64,000 nt of DNA from Gemmatimonas sp. (GTDB lineage Bacteria; Gemmatimonadota; Gemmatimonadetes; Gemmatimonadales; Gemmatimonadaceae). A program made the translations under genes and the position numbers. Each line of letters starts with the position of its first letter. Position 1 is the stretch's first letter. The notes below the pieces were generated by a model, which worked only from the letters and a program-made list of their open reading frames with translations, was not told where the DNA came from and made no database searches. Location: assembly GCA_011390885.1 (NCBI GenBank), contig JAABRO010000061.1, forward strand, positions 1 through 64,000, in the 5' to 3' direction. Below, in pieces: positions 18,401 through 25,132 of this stretch.

Positions 18401-18601
18401 CGCGACGAGTGCGCGCAGTGGCCCGTCGCCGGCAAGGAGCCGCGCGCGCAGCACGACGTCGCCGAGTCCGAGCGCGGACCGGAGCGCGGCGTCCACGACG
18501 TGGGGCGCCCCGTCGAAGCCGAGGGTGCGCAGCAGGGGACGGGTGGCGTCGAGCGAATCGACGCGGGCGAGCAGGGTGGCGGCGGCGCGAATGGTGAGCA
18601 T
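15422..18601 (-). CDS. Eco57I/DrmMI-type N6-adenine DNA methyltransferase
   Basis: This 1059-residue protein carries the SAM-binding motif DPACGSGAF (396-404) and the catalytic NPPW (619-622) of gamma-type N6-adenine methyltransferases. The N-terminal block before it (LLFLAFLEAKGWLDG, RVPFLNGGLF, then SGTFYTPPALVERVV) is characteristic of Eco57I-like type IIG and DISARM DrmMI enzymes. No convincing PD-(D/E)XK triad is visible in the first 150 residues, so a nuclease activity is not supported. A TATCGT -10-like element lies five bases before the ATG. Together with the downstream SNF2-like helicase it forms a two-gene module that most likely marks host DNA and restricts foreign DNA. Confidence 0.88.
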   Translation of the reverse strand: MLTIRAAATLLARVDSLDATRPLLRTLGFDGAPHVVDAALRSALGLGDVVLRARLLAGDGPLRALVAIVPDDADVREAARRIAHALDRHAAGAAWLLCLLHLPASGDARTLTLSTITRGGGSTAGHTPLRLAALRVQLAHVTDSDADTLRTLAAVPRGDPLVTYARWTDLLGRDALSARFYRTLQRCVQRLGETATGVSASEHDRHALALLTTSRLLFLAFLEAKGWLDGDRGFLMRECTAALERGGSLHHRWLHPLCFGTLNTPVARRAALARRFGRVPFLNGGLFARAPLERQHARLRFADDAIVSLVGDLLDRYRFTAREDAGSWSEAAIDPEMLGRAFESLMVPAERRGSGTFYTPPALVERVVGEALQTVLPASLGPAARLERLAALRCLDPACGSGAFLVHALERLTTLRIAAGDARPAHEVRRSVLSSSIFGVDRSPIAVWLCELRLWLAVVIDCDESDPLRVPPLPNLDHHVRVGDSLAGGDFRFAPVAGRRLAQLRERYVQAVGARKRTLADALDREERARARAELARIIAHDRSERAAMLSRLRARDLFGERVPPSRADRARLDVLRTRLRDLRARERRLALGGAIPFRFASHVADVGAAGGFDLVIGNPPWVRPHQLTITERLALRRDFRVMRDAPWRAGAARAGAGAGFAAQADLSAAFVERSVGLLRDGGVAALLVPAKLWRALAGGGVRRLLADETRLHTVIDWSDAPALFDAATYPSLIVAERTLATATPAATERVRVHVVRGTREHRFALPAVSLPLGGEPSAPWLLLPPEVRAVFERLRRAGPPLGEAGLGRPTLGVKCGCNDAFLVAAQEDDDQLARVAAGTHHGTIERTMLRPALAGHAVGRPAVHTADALSIVWTHGRDGRPLVALPPRTARWMQRWRPRLEGRRDARHRQPWWTLFRTEAARPDTPRLVWADFGRSLRTHVLDAGDPTVPLNTCYVLRAPSLEDAYALDALLSSTVASAWLDAIAEPARGGWRRFLGWTVAALPVPADWLRARTLLAPLGRRRAVGDPPSPDEHLAVVASAYGLAPAALAPLLEWQHG

Positions 18602-18699
18602 GCGCCACGATAGGCGCCGCCCCGCCCGCGTCCGTCACCGAAACGCTGCGCGCTGCATCATTGCGACCGCCTCAGGGGCGCCGCATCCCTACGGCCGCA

Positions 18700-19848
18700 T
18701 CACGCGCTGGTGTATTCGCGCCCCTTCCACTCCACCGACCGGCCGCGCGCGATCGCCTGTGCGCAGATGAGCGCGAACGCCAGCGCGCCCACCGGCGCGA
18801 GCAGCGCGCGCCAGAGCGGTGTGCGCCCGAACGCCGCTGCGCCCGCGAACGCGGCCAGCATCGCCGCACAGCTCACCGCGCTCCAGAGCAGTAGATCCGG
18901 CCGATCGGTGAGCACGGCCCAGGGCAGTACGAGAAACGGCAGGGCGATCGCCAGTGGAAACGACACCAGCACGAACGGAAACAGCACGCGCCCGATCGCG
19001 CCCCCCTTCATCGCGAGCCGTCCGCCGGCGTACACGTTCTTGCGCCAGCCGCGCGCGATCGAATCCCAGCCGTCGTACATGCGGGTGGACAGCTGGGCTC
19101 GGCCCAACACCAGCGACACGCGGCGGCCGGCCTGCACGATGCGCTGCGCGAGCATGAGGTCCTCCGCGACGGTGTCGCGCACGCCGGCGTGGCCGCCGAT
19201 CGCGTCGTACGCCTCGCGCGTGATGAGGAAGCATTGACCGTTGGCCACCACGTCGTCCGGCGTGCGCGCGCCCTCGATCGCGCGCGCGCCGCCGTAGCGC
19301 GTGAGGATGAGCGCGAACACCACCGGCTGCACGGCGCGCTCCCAGAAGGTCACCATCTCCTGCGTGCCGGACACCGACATGAGATCCGCGCCGCGCGCGG
19401 CGCGCGCCCGCACCAGCCGCGTGATGAGATCGGGGCCGTGGCGGGTGTCGGCGTCGGTGAAGAGCAGCAGCTCGCCGCGCGCCACCTGCATGCCCGTGTG
19501 ACACGCCCACTGCTTGCCGAACCATCCGTCGGCCAGCGCCGGCGCATCGAGCACCGTGATGCGCGGATCGCCCGCCGCGGCGCGGCGCGCGAGGGTGGCG
19601 GTGTCGTCGGTGCTGCCATCGTTCACCACGATCAGCTCCCAGTGCGGCCACGTGGTGGCGCGCAGCGACGCGATGCAGTCGGCGATGTGCGCCGCCTCGT
19701 TGCGGGCGGGCAGCACCACGGACACGAGCGGCCCGAGTGCGGGCGGCGTCGGGTCCACCGTTTCGAGCAGCAGCGTGCCGCGAAGGCGCCAGAGCACCAG
19801 CAGCGGCAGCAGCACCCAGGGGGCGGCGAGAAGGAGCGCAGGGATCAT
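18700..19848 (-). CDS. Family 2 glycosyltransferase, membrane anchored
   Basis: This 382-residue enzyme has an N-terminal membrane helix and a GT-A domain with VVLPARNEAAHI, the nucleotide-binding VVNDGSTDDT and the metal-binding FTDADTRHG. An acceptor-side RGWRKN follows, then four C-terminal hydrophobic segments. This layout resembles CrtQ-like carotenoid or lipid glycosyltransferases, a plausible role in pigmented bacteria, but the acceptor is not readable. It stands alone between the methyltransferase and the divergent S66 peptidase. Confidence 0.85.
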   Translation of the reverse strand: MIPALLLAAPWVLLPLLVLWRLRGTLLLETVDPTPPALGPLVSVVLPARNEAAHIADCIASLRATTWPHWELIVVNDGSTDDTATLARRAAAGDPRITVLDAPALADGWFGKQWACHTGMQVARGELLLFTDADTRHGPDLITRLVRARAARGADLMSVSGTQEMVTFWERAVQPVVFALILTRYGGARAIEGARTPDDVVANGQCFLITREAYDAIGGHAGVRDTVAEDLMLAQRIVQAGRRVSLVLGRAQLSTRMYDGWDSIARGWRKNVYAGGRLAMKGGAIGRVLFPFVLVSFPLAIALPFLVLPWAVLTDRPDLLLWSAVSCAAMLAAFAGAAAFGRTPLWRALLAPVGALAFALICAQAIARGRSVEWKGREYTSA

Positions 19849-19862
19849 GACAGCATGAACGA

Positions 19863-19891
19863 TTGCTGGCCGCGCACGGGTCCGGTACGTT
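19863..19891 (+). promoter_or_regulatory. Sigma-70-like promoter ending 6 bases before the start codon
   Basis: TTGCTG (19863-19868) and TACGTT (19886-19891) are spaced by 17 bases. The -10 ends 6 bases before the ATG of the S66 peptidase, so transcription should start at or one base from the A of the ATG. Confidence 0.6.
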
Positions 19892-19897
19892 GCGCGA

Positions 19898-20830
19898 ATG
19901 TCCGATGTCGCCGCGCCGCTCCGCTCGCTCGCGATGCCGTCGCCGCTCGGCGCGGGCGCGAAGGTCGCCCTGATCGCGCCCGCCGGCCCGCTGACCGGCC
20001 CCGCCGACGTGGCCCACGCCGAGGCCAACGCGCGTGCGCTCGGCTGGGAGCCGGTGGTCGCGCCTCACGCGCTCGCCCGCCACGGCTACTTCGCCGGCCG
20101 CGACGCCGAGCGGCTGCGAGACCTGCAGGCGGCACTCGACGACCCCACCATCGATGGCATCTGGTGCCTGCGCGGCGGCTACGGCACCATGCGTCTGCTC
20201 CCCGCGCTCGACCTCGGCGCCCTGCGCGCCCGGCCGCGCGCCCTGATCGGCTTCTCCGACATCACGGCGCTGCACGCCGCGTGGCAGGCGGCGGGGCTGG
20301 CGTCCTTCCACGGACCCGTCGCCCGCAGTCCGCTCTCATCGTTCAGCGCGCACTCGCTGCGGCGGGCCGTGATCGAGGGGGCGGACCCGGCCGGCCACGC
20401 GGCGGAGGCGACGTGCGTGCGCCCGGGCGTGGCGGAGGGGCGGCTGCTCGGTGGCAACCTCGCGCTCGTGGCCGCGCTGGCGGGCACTCCGTGGGCCCTC
20501 TCGTTCCGCGACGCGATCGTGGTGCTCGAGGATGTGCATGAAGCCACGTACCGCATTGACCGCATGCTCGTGCAGCTCCGGCTCGCCGGTGCCTTCGACG
20601 GCTGCCGCGGCATCGTGTTCGGGCAGTGCACCGACTGTCCGGACAGCAGCGACGACGGTCAGCGCACGCTGCACGACCTTGTGGCCGAGCTCGCTGCCGA
20701 CCTCGGCGTGCCGGCCCTGCTTGGCGTCCCGGTTGGTCATATTGCACAGCAGTGGACCCTGCCCTTCGGCGCGCCGGCAACGCTCGACGCCACTGCGCAG
20801 TCCCTGCACGTTCATCGTCACACCCCCTGA
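19898..20830 (+). CDS. LD-carboxypeptidase, peptidase family S66
   Basis: This 310-residue serine peptidase of the LdcA/MccF family cleaves amide bonds preceding a D-amino acid, typically in murein tetrapeptide recycling. The nucleophile is Ser120 in IGFSDIT. The other triad residues are expected at Glu in VVLEDVHEATYRIDR and His in GVPVGHIAQQWTLPFG. The early motif VALIAPAGP and RGGYGTMRLL are also typical. There is no signal peptide, so it acts in the cytoplasm. It leads a probable three-gene run with rhodanese and Nudix genes. Confidence 0.92.
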   Translation: MSDVAAPLRSLAMPSPLGAGAKVALIAPAGPLTGPADVAHAEANARALGWEPVVAPHALARHGYFAGRDAERLRDLQAALDDPTIDGIWCLRGGYGTMRLLPALDLGALRARPRALIGFSDITALHAAWQAAGLASFHGPVARSPLSSFSAHSLRRAVIEGADPAGHAAEATCVRPGVAEGRLLGGNLALVAALAGTPWALSFRDAIVVLEDVHEATYRIDRMLVQLRLAGAFDGCRGIVFGQCTDCPDSSDDGQRTLHDLVAELAADLGVPALLGVPVGHIAQQWTLPFGAPATLDATAQSLHVHRHTP

Positions 20831-20834
20831 CATC

Positions 20835-21197
20835 ATGGCGCACAAGACCGCGCAACAGTTGATCGCCGAGGCCCGCCAGCGCGTGCCGGAAATGACCGTG
20901 CACGAGCTGCGCGAGCTGCAGGCTCGGAGCGACGAGTTCGTGCTCGTGGACGTGCGCGAGCAGAACGAGTGGAACCTCGGGCACATTCCGGGCGCGATCT
21001 ACATCGGGCGCGGCGTGCTCGAGAGTTCGGTGGAACAGCGTATTCCGCGCGAGGCCCGCGTGGTGCTCTACTGCCAGTCGGGCAACCGCTCCGCACTGGC
21101 CGGCCAGACCATGCTCGAACTGGGCTACGCCGACGTGACGTCGGTGGCGGGCGGCTGGCGCGACTGGGTGGGCACCGGCGGCGAGGTGGCGGACTGA
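20835..21197 (+). CDS. Single-domain rhodanese-like sulfurtransferase
   Basis: This 120-residue protein has one rhodanese domain with LVDVREQNEWNLGHIPGAIYIGRG and the active-site loop YCQSGNRSAL, whose cysteine accepts sulfane sulfur. The C-terminal GGWRDWVG is also standard. It starts four bases after the S66 stop and appears to be followed by a four-base-overlapping Nudix gene, so all three are probably one transcript. Function within sulfur trafficking cannot be narrowed. Confidence 0.92.
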   Translation: MAHKTAQQLIAEARQRVPEMTVHELRELQARSDEFVLVDVREQNEWNLGHIPGAIYIGRGVLESSVEQRIPREARVVLYCQSGNRSALAGQTMLELGYADVTSVAGGWRDWVGTGGEVAD

Positions 21198-21820
21198 ACG
21201 CGCCTTCTGGCTCCGCGCACGCCCTCGAGCACGGGCTGCAGCATCCGACGGTTGCCCGACTGGCCGATCGGCTGGCTGCGTACGCGCCACGCGAGGCGAT
21301 CGACGATTCGGTGGCACGGCTCGCCGCGGTCGCGGCGGTGCTCCGCGTGACCGATGCGCCGGAGCTGCTGTTCATCAAGCGGGCCGAGGCCGAGGGCGAC
21401 CCGTGGAGCGGCCACATGGCGTTCCCAGGCGGACGCCACGAGCCGGCGGATCACTCGCTCGCCGACACGGCCATTCGTGAGACCTTCGAGGAGACCGCGA
21501 TCGACCTCGCGCGCACCGGCCGGCTGCTCGGTCGCCTCGACGACCTCGCACCGCGCAGCCCCATGCTGCCGCGCATCGTGATCCGGCCGTACGTGGCGAT
21601 CGTGCAGCCCGACGTGCACATCGTGGCGAGTCACGAGGTGGCGGCGCACTTCTGGGTGCCGCTCGCATCGCTGCGTCTCCCGGAGATGCAGGCCGAGCAC
21701 GAGCTCATGCACGAGGGCGCGCGACTCCGGTTCCCCGGTTTCCGTGTGGGACCGCACGTCGCGTGGGGCCTCACGGAGCGCATCCTGCGTCAGCTGCTGG
21801 AGTTGGTGGACGGGGACTGA
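21194..21820 (+). CDS. Nudix hydrolase (CoA pyrophosphatase-like), apparent CTG start
   Basis: This Nudix protein of about 208 residues has the box GGRHEPADHSLADTAIRETFEETAI, a near match to GX5EX7REUXEEXGU with one extra residue before the REUXEE core. The preceding GHMAFPGG resembles the CoA pyrophosphatase group. No ATG, GTG or TTG gives a plausible start: GTG 21311 would remove the conserved N-terminal helix. A CTG at 21194 forms a CTGA overlap with the rhodanese stop and has GAGGTG five bases upstream, so I take it as the start. The last 31 bases overlap the convergent GCS2-CBS gene. Confidence 0.75.
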   Translation: MNAPSGSAHALEHGLQHPTVARLADRLAAYAPREAIDDSVARLAAVAAVLRVTDAPELLFIKRAEAEGDPWSGHMAFPGGRHEPADHSLADTAIRETFEETAIDLARTGRLLGRLDDLAPRSPMLPRIVIRPYVAIVQPDVHIVASHEVAAHFWVPLASLRLPEMQAEHELMHEGARLRFPGFRVGPHVAWGLTERILRQLLELVDGD

Positions 21821-23820
21821 GCGGTCGAGGCCGTCGACTCGGGCTCCGGTCCTGTAGCGTCCCCGATCGACTGGCGCGCAAACCACTGCTCGGCGAACGG
21901 CAGGAAGTCCCGCTCGCTGACGATGCCCACGAGCCGGTCACGGTGCAGTACCGGCAGGCACCCCACACCGTGCGAGCGCAGCAGCCGTGCGGCGTCGACG
22001 CAGCTGGTCGTCGGGGCCACGAACACGACGTCGCGCGTCATGATGTCGCGCACCGCGCGCGGCGCGCCGCCGCGTGCGCCGTCACGTGCGCTGTCGTGTG
22101 ACGGTGCCGCACCGGCCGCCGCGCCTGGCACGTGGCCGTTCCGGGACGCGAGCAGCTGTCGGTGGGACACGAGCCCCACCAGCGCACCGTGCTCGTCCTG
22201 CACGGGCACGTGGCGCACGTGCTTCCACGCCATCACGCTCGCCGCCACGTCGACGAGGTCGTCGGGGCGCACGGTGAAGACGTCGGTGCTCATGATCTCC
22301 TGCACGCGTGCCGCGTGCCGTGGCCAATCGTCCAGGTCGCGCGGTTCGATCGGTTCCCACGCCGTGACCGGCTCCACCTGCCACTGCCGCTCACGGATCA
22401 CGCGCGTGAGCGCCTGCGCGCGTGCCACCGGGTTGCGGATCGGCGACAGCGCCTTCCATGCGTCGCGGGTCCAGCTCGCGCCGGTCACGCCCGATTCCGC
22501 GCGGGCTGCGATCACGTCGAGTGCGCGCGTGATCTCGTCCTCGTGCACGCCGGCACGGCGAAGCCCCCGCTCGGCCGTGGGCAGCAGCGAATCGAGAATG
22601 AGGCGACGCGCCGGCACCGCCTCGCCGTCGAGCCAGCGCAGCTCCGCACCCAGCCCGTGGTGTGCGGCGGCGTGGAAGTTGGTGCGCACATCGGCGAAGG
22701 CGAGGTGTGCACTGGGGTCGCCGATCTCCGCTTCGAGGCCGAGCACGAGTCCGAGCCAGAAGGCCACGTTCGCGATCTCGTCGCGAAGGGTGGGGCCACT
22801 CGGCAGCGGCCGATGCTCGATGCGCAGATGCGGCACGCCGTCGGTCACGCCATAACAAAGGCGGTTCCAGCGATAGAGCGTGCCGTTGTGCAGCGCGAGC
22901 GCGCGCAGGCGCGGCACCTCGCCGCGTGCGAGCAGGTCGCGGGACGATTCGCCCGTCTCGCCCACGAGCACGACCTGGTGCCGCGCGACCTGGTCGCGGT
23001 ACACCTCGAGGATGTCGCCGCGCACCCAGTCATCGCCGAAGTGCACACGCTGCCACGAGCCGCGTGCCCGGTCGGCCCCCGAGCGCGCGTCCACCGACTG
23101 TTCGAAGGTGGGAATGCGCGTTTCGTGCCAGAGGCGCCGCTGCAGCAGCAGGGGCGAGTTCACCGCCGCCGCGAGCACGGGGGCGGTGGCGAGCTGCGCC
23201 AGGTTGTACGCCGCCACCAGTCGGTCGGGGTCCACCTGCAGGTGCACCTGGATCGAGGTGTTGCACGCCTCGAGCATCACCGTGTCGAGTTCGACCTGCA
23301 ACTCGTCGTCGCCCTGGATGCCGGTCCGGATGGCTCCGCCGGCGAGCGCCACGAGCCGTTCGTCGAGCGCGCGGTAGCGAGGGGAGGGCGTGAGGCCGTC
23401 GCGCGTGAGGTCGGCGAGCGCGATGGATGGCAGGATGCCGGCCAGCACCACATCGGCGCCGTGCACACGCGCGGCCGCGCGGGCGCGGGCGAGCGCCTCG
23501 CGCAGCGTGGTCTCCAGCGATGCGAGGGCGCCCTCGCCGAACACGATCGGATCGACGTTCAGCTCGAGGTTGAAGCGCCCGATCTCGGTGCTGAACGCCG
23601 GGTCGCAGAGCGTGGCGAGCACCTCCGGTCCGACCGGCGCTGGGCGTCCGGCCGCGTCGATGAGGAACAGTTCCTGTTCGAGGCCGATGCGCGTGACGCC
23701 CTGCTCGAGACGGCCCTCGCGCAGCAGCTGGTCAAGCGCCTCGATGTCGTCGAGGAGCGCGCGCGAGAACTGCTGCAGACTCTCGGCGTCGGGAACGGCA
23801 CGAACGTGCTGGTCACCCAT
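21790..23820 (-). CDS. Glutamate-cysteine-ligase-like (GCS2) enzyme fused to a CBS pair
   Basis: This 676-residue fusion has residues about 10-430 resembling the GCS2/YbdK carboxylate-amine ligases (GLEQELFLID, RFNLELNVDP, then IQVHLQVDPDRLVAAYN, LRIEHRPLPSGPT). Residues about 508-660 hold two CBS motifs (VQEIMSTDVFTVRPDD and VRDIMTRDVVFVAPTT) split by an Ala/Gly/Arg linker. CBS pairs bind adenosine nucleotides, so ligase activity may be gated by energy state. Whether it makes gamma-glutamylcysteine is uncertain because many GCS2 relatives use other amines. It is convergent with the Nudix gene. Confidence 0.82.
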   Translation of the reverse strand: MGDQHVRAVPDAESLQQFSRALLDDIEALDQLLREGRLEQGVTRIGLEQELFLIDAAGRPAPVGPEVLATLCDPAFSTEIGRFNLELNVDPIVFGEGALASLETTLREALARARAAARVHGADVVLAGILPSIALADLTRDGLTPSPRYRALDERLVALAGGAIRTGIQGDDELQVELDTVMLEACNTSIQVHLQVDPDRLVAAYNLAQLATAPVLAAAVNSPLLLQRRLWHETRIPTFEQSVDARSGADRARGSWQRVHFGDDWVRGDILEVYRDQVARHQVVLVGETGESSRDLLARGEVPRLRALALHNGTLYRWNRLCYGVTDGVPHLRIEHRPLPSGPTLRDEIANVAFWLGLVLGLEAEIGDPSAHLAFADVRTNFHAAAHHGLGAELRWLDGEAVPARRLILDSLLPTAERGLRRAGVHEDEITRALDVIAARAESGVTGASWTRDAWKALSPIRNPVARAQALTRVIRERQWQVEPVTAWEPIEPRDLDDWPRHAARVQEIMSTDVFTVRPDDLVDVAASVMAWKHVRHVPVQDEHGALVGLVSHRQLLASRNGHVPGAAAGAAPSHDSARDGARGGAPRAVRDIMTRDVVFVAPTTSCVDAARLLRSHGVGCLPVLHRDRLVGIVSERDFLPFAEQWFARQSIGDATGPEPESTASTAQSPSTNSSS

Positions 23821-23839
23821 GGGACATCCGGCGTGTGCG

Positions 23840-24985
23840 TCAGCGGGTGATGGTGAAGTGCGTGAACTCGAGGACGTCGTCGTCGTCCAGCACGCCGAGC
23901 CACAGGCGGTCACCACGGGCACGTGGTGGGAGCATGGCCGAAACGCGCGCGGGCACCGTGACGCGACCGAGGTGTGCGCCGCGCGCGTCGTGCACGTCGT
24001 ACGTGGTGCGCGGCGTGCCGTGACGGTCGCTGTGGCGCACCCAGAGGCGGCCGTCCTCGTCCACCGAGATCGAGGCGATCGGCGGCTTGGTGGCGGGAAT
24101 GCGCGCCGGGTCGAAGTCGTGGCGCGCGTATCGCGACACCCTGGTGCGAACGCGCGCGATCTCGTCGGCACGCTCGGCCGCCGCCACCGGAATCCGGGGC
24201 AGGGCGATGGAGGTCATGGACACCGTGTCGCGCGTGGCGATGTGCAGGAGGGCGGCTCGCGTCGAGGTGGCGTCCGCACACCACACGCCACCCTTGCCGT
24301 CGAAGGCGAAGCCACCGCCGGTTGCGAACGGATACGCGCCGCCGGCCCCGCTTCCGTTCGGCGACTCGGCCTTCCAGAAGGGCACGCCGGCGAGGCGGAG
24401 TTCCAGATCGGCGCAGGGTGGAACGGGGAGCACGCCACGGTCGGTCCCGTCCGTGCCCACACGCCGCCAGACGGGGCGATAGTCGTCACCCACCTTGCGC
24501 GTGCTCCCGTCCACAACCTCGTTCCGCGCGCCGTCGAACCAGGCGTCCCAACGATAGCCGTACCCGAAACTCGGCAGCACGTGCTGCCGCACGAACGCGC
24601 CGTCCGCGCCGAACACGGTGAGGCGGCCGTTCGACGGATCGTTCACCCACACCGACCCGTCGCCGTGACGCAGCATCCCGTTGGCGTTGCGCAGTTCACC
24701 GGGGCCGGCGCCAGGTCGTCCGCTCGTGCCGACGAACCGGCCGCGCGCATCGTAGCGCCGGATGGCCTGCTCCTTGAAGTCGAGCACCCACAGGGCCCCG
24801 TCGGCGGTCACGATGGCATCGCGCACCTGCGCGAAGCCCACGCCGCCCTGCTCGGTGCCGTCCACCCGCCACTGCTCGGCGAGGCGCCACGTGGCTGGGG
24901 CCGCTTGTGCCTGCGCCGTGATCGGAGCGAGCGCGAGGAGCGCCGGCAAGCACCGCGGCAGGACGCGAGCGGATGCACGGATCAT
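23840..24985 (-). CDS. Secreted six-bladed beta-propeller protein
   Basis: This 381-residue protein has a signal peptide ending near ITAQAQA. Repeated propeller blades follow: DGALWVLDFKEQAIRRYDARGRFV, DGSVWVNDPSNGRLTVFGADG, DGKGGVWCADA, DEDGRLWVRHSDR. The NHL/6-bladed fold is a binding scaffold without assignable catalysis. A Shine-Dalgarno GGAGG lies 8 bases before the ATG; a TTG two codons upstream is less likely. It precedes the GCS2-CBS gene by 19 bases on the same strand, but a functional link is not evident. Confidence 0.82.
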   Translation of the reverse strand: MIRASARVLPRCLPALLALAPITAQAQAAPATWRLAEQWRVDGTEQGGVGFAQVRDAIVTADGALWVLDFKEQAIRRYDARGRFVGTSGRPGAGPGELRNANGMLRHGDGSVWVNDPSNGRLTVFGADGAFVRQHVLPSFGYGYRWDAWFDGARNEVVDGSTRKVGDDYRPVWRRVGTDGTDRGVLPVPPCADLELRLAGVPFWKAESPNGSGAGGAYPFATGGGFAFDGKGGVWCADATSTRAALLHIATRDTVSMTSIALPRIPVAAAERADEIARVRTRVSRYARHDFDPARIPATKPPIASISVDEDGRLWVRHSDRHGTPRTTYDVHDARGAHLGRVTVPARVSAMLPPRARGDRLWLGVLDDDDVLEFTHFTITR

Positions 24986-25132
24986 GGACAAAGCCTCCGG
25001 ATTCGAGGGGCGTGCGCGGGTGCGTTCTCACGCGCGGGTCGCGGCGAAGTTGCAGGCCGAGGCGACACACCGCCACCATTCACGATGATGCGACGAGTTC
25101 ACGCACGGTCCGACACTCCCACCCCCCGCACG

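Noticed and set aside
13009-18601. A complete DISARM locus.
   Set aside because: Only the methyltransferase and SNF2-like helicase are present; drmA, drmB and drmC homologues are not in the window, so the full system cannot be claimed.
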